Source: Bacteroidales bacterium
GTDB taxonomy: Bacteria; Bacteroidota; Bacteroidia; Bacteroidales; F082
Length of the DNA: 64,000 bases
Assembly: GCA_017477425.1 (NCBI GenBank)
Contig: JAFUVT010000039.1
Location: 1-64,000, forward strand
Direction of reading: 5' to 3'
Below the pieces are notes generated by a model. The model had not been told where the DNA came from, did not search any database, and saw nothing but the letters and a program-made list of their open reading frames with translations. The position numbers and the translations under genes were made by a program. Below are positions 1 through 11,841 of the stretch, piece after piece. Within the stretch, counting starts at the first letter, position 1. The number at the start of each line of letters is the position of its first letter.

Positions 1-1
1 C

Positions 2-424
2 GGCAACAGCAGTAGCGGACGAGTGAACAACGGCAGCAGCAACACGGGCAACAGCAGTGGCACCTCCAGCAGCGGTCGCACCGGCAACAGCGGCAGCGGA
101 CGAGTGAACAGCGGCAGCAGCAACACGGGCAACAGCAGTGGCACCTCCAGCAGCGGTCGCACCGGCAACAGCGGCAGCGGACGAGTGAACAGCGGCAGCA
201 GCAACACGGGCAACAGCAGCGGCACCTCCAGCAGCGGTCGAACTGGCAACAGCGGCAGCAGCCGAGTGAACAGTGGCAACGCAACGGGTTCATCGTCAGG
301 CAACACGCGCACCAGCGGAACCTCTGGCAGCACATCGAACGGCAGAAGCTCGAGCGGCAGCTCAAGCACCCGCAGCTCAAGCGGTGGCAGCAGCGGCAGC
401 AACTCGGGTCGCGGCGGCAGATAA
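2..424 (+). CDS. Ser/Gly/Asn-rich repeat protein, 3' end only
   Basis: The reading frame is open from the first bases of the window, so this is the C-terminal part of a longer gene and its true start lies upstream. It encodes three near-identical 27-residue units (81 bp each, at 23-103, 104-184 and 185-265) made almost only of Ser, Gly, Asn, Thr and regularly spaced Arg. A degenerate fourth unit and an SSSG-rich tail ending GRGGR follow. No catalytic domain is visible. Such low-complexity tails act as flexible linkers or surface-exposed regions in other proteins, but the function here is unknown. The near identity of the units at DNA level points to recent tandem duplication. A strong terminator follows the stop codon. 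Confidence 0.6.
   Translation, partial: GNSSSGRVNNGSSNTGNSSGTSSSGRTGNSGSGRVNSGSSNTGNSSGTSSSGRTGNSGSGRVNSGSSNTGNSSGTSSSGRTGNSGSSRVNSGNATGSSSGNTRTSGTSGSTSNGRSSSGSSSTRSSSGGSSGSNSGRGGR
23..265 (+). repeat. Three tandem 81-bp in-frame repeats
   Basis: Three consecutive 81-bp units differ at only a few positions and keep the reading frame. Each unit encodes the same 27-residue Ser/Gly/Asn/Thr/Arg pattern. A degenerate partial unit follows. Confidence 0.9.
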
Positions 425-451
425 AACAAATGACAAACCATCATAAGTTAG

Positions 452-481
452 AGAGCAACTCCGTCGAGTTGCTCTTTTTTT
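452..481 (+). terminator. Rho-independent terminator
   Basis: A perfect 10-bp stem (452-461 with 466-475) closes on a CGTC tetraloop and is followed by a run of T. It lies just after the stop codon of the Ser/Gly-rich repeat gene. Confidence 0.9.
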
Positions 482-494
482 GTCGTTCGAAGAC

Positions 495-524
495 TTTGAC
501 GTTTGACATTATTCCTTACCTTTG
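495..524 (+). promoter_or_regulatory. Bacteroidota promoter of the GT-C-like membrane protein gene
   Basis: A TTTG at 495-498 and TACCTTTG at 517-524 are separated by 18 bp, close to the Bacteroidota -33/-7 consensus. The position of this promoter rules out the start codon at 503 and supports the ATG at 542. Confidence 0.7.
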
Positions 525-541
525 CATTCAAGAAACAACAC

Positions 542-2113
542 ATGGAAAGACAAGCACATCGTCAAAGTCCACTATTGAAATCGCTCACTGGTCTGGTATT
601 CATCGTGGCGATAACGCTCTTCATCCAATGGAGCTATATGAACGAGTACCCCACCCACGTGCACGCATGGGCCGAACAAGATCATTATGCACTCGCCCTT
701 GGATTCATCAACAACGGCTTCGACCTGTTCCATCCAGAGACGATGATTTACAACAAGCAGTTCCCCAGCTGGTGGAAAGAAGCCTCCGAAAGCACCATCA
801 CCGCTGTCGATTTTCCCATCCACGAGTACATCGTAGCCCTGCTGATGAAACTGTTAGGCACTACTTCGCCTTGGGTCTTCCGGCTTTGGACCCTATTATG
901 GGGGATGCTAGGCATGTTTTTCTTGTTTAAGATAGCATACCGCCTCACCGACGACTGGCTCAAATCGGTTTTGGTTGTCGGCATCGCCCTCACTTCGCCC
1001 GTTTATGCCTATTTCATCAATGGTTTCCTGCCTGGCGCGCCTGCCTTGTCGTTGGGAATCATCGGGATGTGGTTTTATTTGAGACACTTCGACGGTCTTT
1101 CACGAAAGGACTTCCACCTCTGCGTCGCTTGCCTCACCCTAGCCATGCTCATTCGCACCACCTTCGCCATCGAGCTGATTGCCATTCTTTGCTTCGAGCT
1201 GGTGCGCATCTTCCATAAGGAAAGCACCTTCATCGACAAACTGCCCTCCGTCATTGCCTCATTGATTGCTTTCACGGCTTATTACTTATGGAACAAACAC
1301 TTACGGTTGCTCTATGGCAGCGTGTTCTTGAACGAACTTCTCCCTCCTTCCGATTGGGATGACGCCAAAGAACTTATTGCTGACACCTACCACAAATGGA
1401 AGTTCCTTTACTTTCAAAAGACACATTACATCGTATTCCTGTTTGTCATTCTCTCTGCCGCTATCACAACCCTTTGGAGATCAATAAAGGGCAAGGCTGT
1501 GGGAAACAAAAGCACCAAGACTTTGTCGCTATGGTGGTTACCGCTGATTGAACTCTTGGGATGCTTGCTATTTGGCATCGCCATGATGCAGCAGCTACCC
1601 AACCACGACTATTACCTTATCGACACCGCCTTTCTGCCCATCTTGGTCCTCCTGGCGTTAACTGCAAAGGTCTTGCCGAAACCGCAAAACAAGTTCATCA
1701 TAGGGGCGGCCTATATCATTGTCGGATTGCTTTGCGTCGTTATGGTTTCCCGTGCCAAGCGATTGCAAATGGAAAGGCGCTATTGGGAACAATATGCCAC
1801 CGTCTCATATAACAACTTCATGGGCTCCGATCTCCTTCTCGACTCGCTCAACGTTTCTCGTGATGCAAAAATACTCTGTCTCTACGGCTATGCCCAGAAT
1901 GGGCCTTTCATCCAAATGGGTCGCAAAGGCTACACCGTGATGACCGACGACGAGACGCTGCTCGATGTCGCCTTCACCTGGGATTTCGATTACGTCGTCG
2001 TCGAAAACGAGAAATACGCCAAATACCTTGAAAAGCGATACACGTTGCTTTCAGGTCTAACAAAGACAGGCGGCAATTCCCGCATCAGCGTTTACACCGC
2101 CTCGCGCGAATAG
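542..2113 (+). CDS. Polytopic membrane protein, GT-C glycosyltransferase-like
   Basis: This is a 523-residue integral membrane protein. A first membrane segment (about residues 12-30) is followed by a large outward loop with acidic residues (WAEQDHY) and an aromatic-rich stretch. About nine more hydrophobic helices follow, and a soluble C-terminal domain of about 110 residues ends the protein. The architecture fits the GT-C fold of ArnT/GT39/GT83-type enzymes, which move sugars from polyprenyl phosphate donors to acceptors on the outer face of the inner membrane. That placement rests on topology and the first-loop acidic motif only, so donor and acceptor are unknown. The ATG at 542 is chosen because the -7 box lies at 517-524, downstream of the alternative start at 503. 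It converges with the L,D-transpeptidase gene 8 bp away. Confidence 0.65.
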   Translation: MERQAHRQSPLLKSLTGLVFIVAITLFIQWSYMNEYPTHVHAWAEQDHYALALGFINNGFDLFHPETMIYNKQFPSWWKEASESTITAVDFPIHEYIVALLMKLLGTTSPWVFRLWTLLWGMLGMFFLFKIAYRLTDDWLKSVLVVGIALTSPVYAYFINGFLPGAPALSLGIIGMWFYLRHFDGLSRKDFHLCVACLTLAMLIRTTFAIELIAILCFELVRIFHKESTFIDKLPSVIASLIAFTAYYLWNKHLRLLYGSVFLNELLPPSDWDDAKELIADTYHKWKFLYFQKTHYIVFLFVILSAAITTLWRSIKGKAVGNKSTKTLSLWWLPLIELLGCLLFGIAMMQQLPNHDYYLIDTAFLPILVLLALTAKVLPKPQNKFIIGAAYIIVGLLCVVMVSRAKRLQMERRYWEQYATVSYNNFMGSDLLLDSLNVSRDAKILCLYGYAQNGPFIQMGRKGYTVMTDDETLLDVAFTWDFDYVVVENEKYAKYLEKRYTLLSGLTKTGGNSRISVYTASRE

Positions 2114-2121
2114 GCTCCACC

Positions 2122-2748
2122 TTATTCCACGTCGGGAAGGATGACCACCTGCATCCCGACAAAGGCATATTTCTCCTTCAAATCGTCCAAATCATCGTTG
2201 CGCAGGCGGATGCAACCCTCGCTGCCACGGCCTGGCACAGAACTCTCGTTGTTGGTGCTGCCATGGATGCCAATGCCCGTGAAACCAGGTGTTTTGAGGC
2301 GCATGAACCAGTTGCCGTAGGACAAAATCGAGCCACGGCCGTCGCCGAAATCATGATACCACTTGGAGGCATCCACAATCTCCGTGATAACGAACGGATT
2401 GTCAGCCGTACACTCGGGCGTGCGCATATCGCCTTTCTTTTGTTTTTGTCCCTTCATGAGCGCCACGCAAACAGGATAGTGCACACGTTTCACGGTATCT
2501 GCACCCACCACCTCGCAGACATAAAGCCTGTATTCAGGCTTCGAAATCACAATGAAACAATTCTTTTTATTGATGACATCGGAATAATACGTCGCCGAAT
2601 CGGCTGGGATGACATCAATAGTATCCACCGAAAGGGCTTCTTCGATGATGGTTTCTTTTTCGGTAGATTGCTTATTCGCGTTTGAGTCACACGAAGGCAT
2701 GGTGAACAATGCCGCAATGATCAATAATAGGTGTGTCATTTTTCTCAT
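2122..2748 (-). CDS. L,D-transpeptidase (YkuD family) lipoprotein
   Basis: This is a 208-residue lipoprotein. The signal peptide MRKMTHLLLIIAALF is followed by a lipobox ending TMPSC, so it is probably anchored in the cell envelope. The C-terminal half is a YkuD catalytic domain with the family signature HG(x)n-SEGCIRLRN. The His of GIHGS and the Cys and Arg of GCIR are the expected catalytic residues. YkuD enzymes form 3-3 cross-links in peptidoglycan or attach proteins to it, and some members only cleave or recycle peptidoglycan. The ATG at 2748 is preferred over the longer frame because the -7 box (2770-2777, minus strand) lies between the two. It is transcribed divergently from rlmN. Confidence 0.85.
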   Translation of the reverse strand: MRKMTHLLLIIAALFTMPSCDSNANKQSTEKETIIEEALSVDTIDVIPADSATYYSDVINKKNCFIVISKPEYRLYVCEVVGADTVKRVHYPVCVALMKGQKQKKGDMRTPECTADNPFVITEIVDASKWYHDFGDGRGSILSYGNWFMRLKTPGFTGIGIHGSTNNESSVPGRGSEGCIRLRNDDLDDLKEKYAFVGMQVVILPDVE

Positions 2749-2769
2749 CTTGTTAAACCGTTGAAAATG

Positions 2770-2777
2770 CAAAGGTA
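2770..2777 (-). promoter_or_regulatory. -7 box (TACCTTTG) of the L,D-transpeptidase gene
   Basis: Read on the minus strand, TACCTTTG matches the Bacteroidota -7 consensus 22 bp upstream of the ATG at 2748. Confidence 0.7.
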
Positions 2778-2827
2778 TGAATTTTTTGATTTTGGTGACA
2801 AGTGGCAACAAACAGAATTATTTTCCC

Positions 2828-2835
2828 TATTTTTG
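2828..2835 (+). promoter_or_regulatory. -7 box (TATTTTTG) of rlmN
   Basis: A perfect TAnnTTTG box ends only 4 bp before the rlmN ATG at 2840. The expected transcription start therefore falls on or next to the start codon, suggesting a leaderless mRNA. Confidence 0.7.
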
Positions 2836-2839
2836 CGGC

Positions 2840-3856
2840 ATGGAAAAAAAGATACTGTTAGGCAAGACCCCCGCTGAGATTCAGGAGGTCGTAGAAGCAT
2901 TGAAGCTGCCCAAGTTTACAGGCAAGCAGATCGTGGATTGGCTCTACAACAAACGTTGCGCCAACATCGAGGACATGACCAACCTCAGCAAGAGCGCAAG
3001 AGCTTTGTTGTCTGAGAATTACGAGACTGGACTGAAAGCTCCCATCAAAGAACAGGTGTCGAAAGACGGCACGAAGAAATACCTCTTCCCCGCTGGCGAG
3101 CATTTCGTCGAGGCGGCTTATATCCCCGACAAGGAACGCGCCACCTTGTGCGTCTCCACCCAGGTGGGCTGCCAAATGGACTGTCTCTTTTGCGCCACGG
3201 GCAAGCAAGGTTTCCAAAAGAACCTCAGCGTCGCCGAAATCGTGAACCAGATCCTCAGCCTGCCCGAGTTCGACACGCTGACCAACATCGTCTTCATGGG
3301 CATGGGCGAACCTTTGGCCAACTACGACAACCTGATGCGCACGCTCAGCATCCTCACCGAGGAATGGGCCTTGGGCTGGAGCCCGACGCGCATCACCGTC
3401 TCGACTTGTGGTCTCATCCCCAACATGAAGCGTTTCTTGGAGGAGTCGAAATGCAACCTTGCCATCTCGATGCACAGTCCCTTCCACGACGAGCGACTCA
3501 AACTGATGCCTGTGGAGAAGACCTATCCCATCAAGGAGGTCATCCACGCCGTCAAGCAACACGACTGGCACGGGCAACGCCGACTTTCGTTCGAATACAT
3601 CATCTTCAAGGACCTCAACGCGAGCAAGGACCACATCAAGGAAATCGCACGACTGTTGGGCAGTACACGATGTCGTTTTAATTTAATAAGGTATCATAAC
3701 GTGCCAGGCATTCCGCTGAAGAGTCCCGATGCGGCCACGATGACCTGGTTCCGCGACGCGCTGAACGAAAAAGGCATCATCGCCACCATCCGTGCCTCGC
3801 GCGGACAGGATATCGATGCCGCATGCGGGTTGCTGTCGACGAAAAATCTTTTGTAA
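2840..3856 (+). CDS. rlmN: Dual-specificity 23S rRNA/tRNA adenine-C2 methyltransferase RlmN
   Basis: A 338-residue radical SAM methyltransferase that methylates C2 of A2503 in 23S rRNA and of A37 in some tRNAs, in the cytoplasm. The [4Fe-4S] motif CxxxCxxC is seen at Cys111, Cys115 and Cys118. The two extra cysteines of the RlmN mechanism are also present: Cys104, seven residues before the cluster motif, and Cys329 in the C-terminal DIDAACGLL segment. The central FMGMGEPLANYDN motif is typical of the family and the length is normal. The ATG at 2840 is chosen because the -7 box ends at 2835. A perfect 30-bp palindrome follows the stop. Confidence 0.95.
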   Translation: MEKKILLGKTPAEIQEVVEALKLPKFTGKQIVDWLYNKRCANIEDMTNLSKSARALLSENYETGLKAPIKEQVSKDGTKKYLFPAGEHFVEAAYIPDKERATLCVSTQVGCQMDCLFCATGKQGFQKNLSVAEIVNQILSLPEFDTLTNIVFMGMGEPLANYDNLMRTLSILTEEWALGWSPTRITVSTCGLIPNMKRFLEESKCNLAISMHSPFHDERLKLMPVEKTYPIKEVIHAVKQHDWHGQRRLSFEYIIFKDLNASKDHIKEIARLLGSTRCRFNLIRYHNVPGIPLKSPDAATMTWFRDALNEKGIIATIRASRGQDIDAACGLLSTKNLL

Positions 3857-3865
3857 ATCGATCTT

Positions 3866-3895
3866 TGTAGAGACGTAGCGCGCTACGTCTCTACA
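3866..3895. repeat. TAGAGACG-type palindrome, intergenic copy
   Basis: A perfect 30-bp palindrome with outer arms TGTAGAGACG/CGTCTCTACA. It lies in the 43-bp gap between the convergent rlmN and GH97 genes and could act as a bidirectional transcription end. Related copies are at 4159-4188, 13381-13410 and 16511-16538. Confidence 0.9.
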
Positions 3896-3899
3896 TATT

Positions 3900-7804
<3,905 letters not shown>

Positions 7805-7830
7805 GGTGATTTCATTTTGGAATGAAAGCA

Positions 7831-7838
7831 CAAAAATA
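7831..7838 (-). promoter_or_regulatory. -7 box (TATTTTTG) of the acyl-CoA carboxylase gene
   Basis: A perfect TAnnTTTG on the minus strand, 26 bp upstream of the ATG at 7804. It sets the start of the carboxylase/GH97 transcription unit. Confidence 0.65.
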
Positions 7839-7881
7839 AGGAAAAACGACAAATGAAAAGTAAAAATAGAAATATTTCCCC

Positions 7882-7889
7882 TATCTTTG
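7882..7889 (+). promoter_or_regulatory. -7 box (TATCTTTG) of ftsX
   Basis: A perfect consensus box 18 bp upstream of the ATG at 7908, divergent from the carboxylase promoter. Confidence 0.7.
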
Positions 7890-7907
7890 CCGTTTCAAAT
7901 CTTGAGT

Positions 7908-8786
7908 ATGTCGGAAAAGAGTTCAAGCAAACGCCGCGTGGCAGGGTCCTATTTCATGTCGATGATGAGTATCGCACTGGTACTCTTCCTCTTAGGCGTG
8001 TTTGCCCTGCTGATGATGCATGCGCAGAAACTCTCCAATCACCTGAAGGAAAACATCGGTTTCGAGGTGGTGATGAACAGCAACGTGAAGGAAACCAAGA
8101 TTTTGCAACTGCAAAAGGAACTCGATGTCATGCCTGCCGTGAAGTCGACGGAATACATCACCAAGGAAGAGGCCATCCGCCGCCTCAGCGACGATCTGGG
8201 CGAGGACTTCTTGAAATGGCTCGGCAACGAGGAAAACCCATTGCTGCCCTCCATCGATGTGCGCTTCAACGCTGATTACGCCAACAACGACAGTATCAGC
8301 GTCATAGAAGCAAAGCTACTCAAAAACCCAGACGTGAAGGAAATCTATTACCAAAAGTCGCTCGTCGACCTCGTGGACCAAAACGTCAACCGCATCGGGC
8401 TGTGGCTGGTGGGCGCTAGCGTGGTGCTGCTTTTCATCGCCATCGCGCTGATTCGCTACACTTTGCGCCTCTCCATCTACGCCAAGCGTTTCCTCGTGCG
8501 CAGCATGTTGCTGGTGGGTGCCTCGGCCTCCTATGTGCGCCGACACTTCATCCGCAGTGGCATCTCACAAGGCTTTTTCGGGGCTTTGCTTGCCGACGCG
8601 TTTTTGGCTTTGCTGCTCTACGGCCTCATGCAGCGCTTGCCCGAACTGGCTCTCATCCAAGACTATAGAATCATCATTAGCATATTTGTCGGCATCATTG
8701 TCTTAGGTATCCTCCTCGGCGGACTCTCCACGCGCTTCGCCCTGCGGAAATACCTTCGCGCCGATGTCGACCGACTATACGCATAA
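7908..8786 (+). CDS. ftsX: Cell division permease FtsX
   Basis: A 292-residue FtsX, the membrane half of the FtsEX ABC-like complex, which controls peptidoglycan hydrolases at the division site. Four membrane segments are visible (about residues 20-42, 165-187, 215-240 and 258-280). A periplasmic domain of about 120 residues lies between the first and second, as expected for the regulatory loop. The partner ATPase gene ftsE is not adjacent, which is common in this phylum. The start at 7908 is the first ATG after the -7 box. The gene leads a tight same-strand run with the DUF3098 gene, uppP and truB. Confidence 0.9.
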   Translation: MSEKSSSKRRVAGSYFMSMMSIALVLFLLGVFALLMMHAQKLSNHLKENIGFEVVMNSNVKETKILQLQKELDVMPAVKSTEYITKEEAIRRLSDDLGEDFLKWLGNEENPLLPSIDVRFNADYANNDSISVIEAKLLKNPDVKEIYYQKSLVDLVDQNVNRIGLWLVGASVVLLFIAIALIRYTLRLSIYAKRFLVRSMLLVGASASYVRRHFIRSGISQGFFGALLADAFLALLLYGLMQRLPELALIQDYRIIISIFVGIIVLGILLGGLSTRFALRKYLRADVDRLYA

Positions 8787-8797
8787 TCATTCACATC

Positions 8798-9067
8798 ATG
8801 GCAAAAAAAGAAACAATAACAACACAAGCAACTGAATCTTCTGACAACCAGAAGGTCATGCCTTTCGGCAAACAAAACTACATCATCGTGCTCATCGGCC
8901 TTGCCCTCATCGCCTTAGGTTTCATCCTGATGATTGGCGGCGGCTCCACCGACCCTAATGTATTCAATGAAAAAATGTTTGATTTCCAACATATTACGCT
9001 CGCACCGATTTTGGTTTTAGCAGGATTTGTGGTCGAAATCGTAGCTATCTTCTGGAAGAGAAAATAA
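8798..9067 (+). CDS. DUF3098 family small membrane protein
   Basis: An 89-residue protein with a polar N-terminus, two hydrophobic helices (about 29-48 and 66-85) and a short basic C-terminus. The sequence FGKQNYIIVLIGLALIALGF and the following GGGS turn match the Bacteroidota-specific DUF3098 family. Its function is unknown. It sits 11 bp after ftsX and 6 bp before uppP, and the conserved placement beside envelope genes suggests a role in the cell envelope. Confidence 0.85.
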   Translation: MAKKETITTQATESSDNQKVMPFGKQNYIIVLIGLALIALGFILMIGGGSTDPNVFNEKMFDFQHITLAPILVLAGFVVEIVAIFWKRK

Positions 9068-9073
9068 TGGGTT

Positions 9074-9895
9074 ATGAACTGGATACAAGCATTAATTCTC
9101 GGTATTATCCAAGGGCTAACGGAATACCTGCCCGTCAGTAGCAGCGGTCATCTGGCCATCGGACAGGCCCTTTTCGGCCTCGACGACGGCTCGTCCAACC
9201 TCACTTTCACCGTCCTGCTCCATGTGGCCACCGTGCTCAGCACGTTGGTCATCCTGTGGAAAGAAATCGTGTGGATTTTCAAGGACTTGTTTGCCAAACA
9301 GTCGTGGCGCAAATACTGCAACCTGAACGACGGCACGAAATATGCCTTCAACATCCTTATCTCGATGATTCCAGTGGCCATTGTGGGCTTCCTTTTCAAA
9401 GATAAAGTGGAAGAAGTCTTCGGCTCTGGCTTGCGCATCGTGGGCATCATGCTCCTCGTGACCGCCGCCCTGCTGGCCTTCTCTTACTTCGCCAAACCGC
9501 GTCAAAAGGAAAACATCAGCGGCTGGAACGCCTTCGTCATCGGCATCGCCCAGGCATGCGCTGTCATGCCAGGCCTCTCGCGCTCGGGAAGCACCATCGC
9601 GACGGGTTTGTTGCTCGGCAACAAAAAGGAAAAACTGGCCCAGTTCAGTTTCCTGATGGTCATTCCGCCCATCCTCGGCGAGGCTTTGCTCGACGTGAAA
9701 GACATCTTTGAAGTCGGCTTCAGCGAGGCCATGAGCGGCATTTCGCCTGTGGCGGCCATCGTCGGCTTCTTGGCGGCTTTTGTCACGGGCTGCTTCGCCT
9801 GCAAGTGGATGATCAACATCGTGAAGAAAGGCAAGCTGGTTTGGTTTGCTGTCTATTGTGCCATCGTGGGTGTTATCGCAATCATATTTGCCTGA
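9074..9895 (+). CDS. uppP: Undecaprenyl-diphosphatase UppP/BacA
   Basis: A 273-residue polytopic membrane enzyme that dephosphorylates undecaprenyl diphosphate to recycle the lipid carrier for peptidoglycan and O-antigen synthesis. Both signature regions are present: [15 protein letters not shown] near the N-terminus, with the catalytic Glu and Ser-rich motif, and [10 protein letters not shown] in the middle. Length and helix number are normal. The stop codon overlaps the truB start (TGATG), indicating translational coupling. Confidence 0.95.
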   Translation: MNWIQALILGIIQGLTEYLPVSSSGHLAIGQALFGLDDGSSNLTFTVLLHVATVLSTLVILWKEIVWIFKDLFAKQSWRKYCNLNDGTKYAFNILISMIPVAIVGFLFKDKVEEVFGSGLRIVGIMLLVTAALLAFSYFAKPRQKENISGWNAFVIGIAQACAVMPGLSRSGSTIATGLLLGNKKEKLAQFSFLMVIPPILGEALLDVKDIFEVGFSEAMSGISPVAAIVGFLAAFVTGCFACKWMINIVKKGKLVWFAVYCAIVGVIAIIFA

Positions 9896-10638
9896 TGTTC
9901 AACTTCGAAGAAGGCGAGGTTATCCTCATTGACAAGCCCTTGGACTGGACGTCGTTTGACGTGGTCAACTTCATCCGCAGTCTGGTAAACCGCTGCTACG
10001 GCATTCGCAAATTGAAAGTCGGGCACGCCGGCACCCTCGACCCGCTGGCGACGGGACTGCTTATCCTCTGCTCAGGCAAGATGACCAAGCAAATCGATGC
10101 CTATCAGGCACAAGTGAAAACCTACACAGGCTCGATTCTGCTCGGCCAAACCACCCCGACCTTCGACTTGGAGAGCGAGCCTAACGCTTTCTTTCCCACC
10201 AACGGCATCACGGCGGAGCAGATTGAAGCTGCACGACAGAAGTTCATCGGCGACATCAAGCAATACCCGCCCAAGTATTCCGCCATCAAGATCAAGGGGA
10301 AACGCGCCTTCGACTATGCCCGCTCCGACGAGGAAATCGAGCTGAAAGCCCGCGACATCCACATCGACGACTTCAGACTCAGTCTTGACCGCTTCCCCGA
10401 GCTGGACTTCGAGGTCACTTGCAGCAAGGGCACCTACATCCGCAGCCTCGCCAACGACTTCGGCAAGGAACTCGGCAACGGCGCCTGCCTCAAGTCGCTG
10501 CGCCGCACCCGCATCGGCGACTTCCGCGTGGAGGACGCCTGGCCGCTCGAAAAACTGAAACAGCATATCATCGACACGGGAGATGCGTTTAAGGAGTGGA
10601 AAAACGAGCAGATGGAAAAGGAGCAAAAACAGAACTGA
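9895..10638 (+). CDS. truB: tRNA pseudouridine(55) synthase TruB
   Basis: A 247-residue pseudouridine synthase that converts U55 in the T loop of tRNAs. The catalytic Asp49 lies in GHAGTLDPLATGLL. The KPLDWTSFDVV and SKGTYIRSLANDFG motifs are also present. The C-terminal PUA-like extension found in longer homologues is reduced to a short Lys/Glu/Gln-rich tail, which is usual in this phylum. The ATG at 9895 overlaps the uppP stop. Confidence 0.93.
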   Translation: MFNFEEGEVILIDKPLDWTSFDVVNFIRSLVNRCYGIRKLKVGHAGTLDPLATGLLILCSGKMTKQIDAYQAQVKTYTGSILLGQTTPTFDLESEPNAFFPTNGITAEQIEAARQKFIGDIKQYPPKYSAIKIKGKRAFDYARSDEEIELKARDIHIDDFRLSLDRFPELDFEVTCSKGTYIRSLANDFGKELGNGACLKSLRRTRIGDFRVEDAWPLEKLKQHIIDTGDAFKEWKNEQMEKEQKQN

Positions 10639-10663
10639 AAATCAGTAAATTAACAAATTTTAC

Positions 10664-10694
10664 TTGACAAAATTTTCAATTTGTTGTATTTTTG
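10664..10694 (+). promoter_or_regulatory. Promoter of queA
   Basis: TTGA at 10664-10667 and TATTTTTG at 10687-10694 are 19 bp apart. This matches the Bacteroidota promoter arrangement upstream of the queA ATG at 10735. Confidence 0.7.
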
Positions 10695-10734
10695 TAGTTT
10701 ATTTCGACGAAAAAACAACAAATAGCATCATACA

Positions 10735-11784
10735 ATGAAACTCTCACAATTCAAATTCAACCTGCCCAGCGAGTTGATTGCCCTGCAGCCTACGCAGAAT
10801 CGCGACGAAGCACGATTGATGGTCGTCGACCGCAAGACCGGCAAAATCGAGCACCGCATCTTCAAGGATTTGGTGGATTACGTGAAGGACGGCGACGTGT
10901 TCGTCATTAATAATACTAAGGTGTTCCCTGCCAAACTTTATGGCGAGAAAGAAAAGACCGGTGCCAAAATCGAGGTGCTGCTGCTGCGCGAGTTGGACCA
11001 CGAAAGCCGCCTTTGGGACGTGCTCGTCGACCCTGCGCGCAAAATCCGTATTGGCAATAAGCTGTACTTCGGCGACGGCGACGAGCTGGTGGCCGAGGTC
11101 ATCGACAACACCACCTCGCGCGGCCGCACGCTGCGTTTCCTTTATGACGGTCCCTACGAGGAATTCAAGAAGACCCTTTCGTCGCTCGGCCACACCCCCA
11201 TCCCTCGTGAACTCAACCGCGAGGAGCGTCCCGAAGACGCCGAAGACTTCCAGACCATCTATGCCAAAGTGGAAGGCGCCGTTTCGGCCCCAACCGCAGG
11301 TATGCACTTCAGCAAAATCCTGATGAAACGCCTGGAAATCATTGGCGCTTCCTTTGCCGAACTGACATTGCATCCTGGCATGGGCAACTTCCGCGACATC
11401 GAAGTGGAAGACCTCACCAAGCACAAACCCGACTCGGAAGAGATGTACATCGACGAGGAATGCTGCACCCTAGTCAACGAGGCCAACCAACGCCACAACA
11501 CGGTCTTTGCCGTTGGTACCACCTCGATGAAGGCCTTGGAAACCGCCCAAACCATCAGTGGAAAAATCAAGCCGTTCAAAGGCTGGACGAACAAATTCAT
11601 CTTCCCGCCCTACACCTTCTCGGTGGCCAACGCCATGATTACCAACTTTCACCTGCCCAAGTCGTCGATGATGATGGAAGTGGCTGCTTTTGCCGGCTAC
11701 GACCTGCTGATGAAGGCCTACAAGGAAGCCATCGCCGAGAAGTATCGTTTCTTTACTTATGGTGATGCGATGCTCATCATTTAA
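10735..11784 (+). CDS. queA: S-adenosylmethionine:tRNA ribosyltransferase-isomerase QueA
   Basis: A 349-residue enzyme of queuosine synthesis. It transfers and isomerises the ribosyl moiety of SAM onto 7-aminomethyl-7-deazaguanine in tRNA, giving epoxyqueuosine. The family is recognised from the N-terminal [21 protein letters not shown], from [13 protein letters not shown], and from the C-terminal [19 protein letters not shown]. No preQ1 riboswitch is apparent in the 96-bp leader. The glyS gene follows after a 57-bp AT-rich spacer. Confidence 0.95.
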   Translation: MKLSQFKFNLPSELIALQPTQNRDEARLMVVDRKTGKIEHRIFKDLVDYVKDGDVFVINNTKVFPAKLYGEKEKTGAKIEVLLLRELDHESRLWDVLVDPARKIRIGNKLYFGDGDELVAEVIDNTTSRGRTLRFLYDGPYEEFKKTLSSLGHTPIPRELNREERPEDAEDFQTIYAKVEGAVSAPTAGMHFSKILMKRLEIIGASFAELTLHPGMGNFRDIEVEDLTKHKPDSEEMYIDEECCTLVNEANQRHNTVFAVGTTSMKALETAQTISGKIKPFKGWTNKFIFPPYTFSVANAMITNFHLPKSSMMMEVAAFAGYDLLMKAYKEAIAEKYRFFTYGDAMLII

Positions 11785-11841
11785 ATGCTGAACTATTTAA
11801 TTATAAATCTTAAATCTTTTGAATTTTAAATAATTAAAATA

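Noticed and set aside
23..265. CRISPR array
   Set aside because: The 81-bp units are contiguous without spacers and keep a coding frame.
10639..10734. preQ1 riboswitch before queA
   Set aside because: No compact H-type pseudoknot with a C-rich loop and A-rich tail could be recognised; the leader is short and AT-rich.
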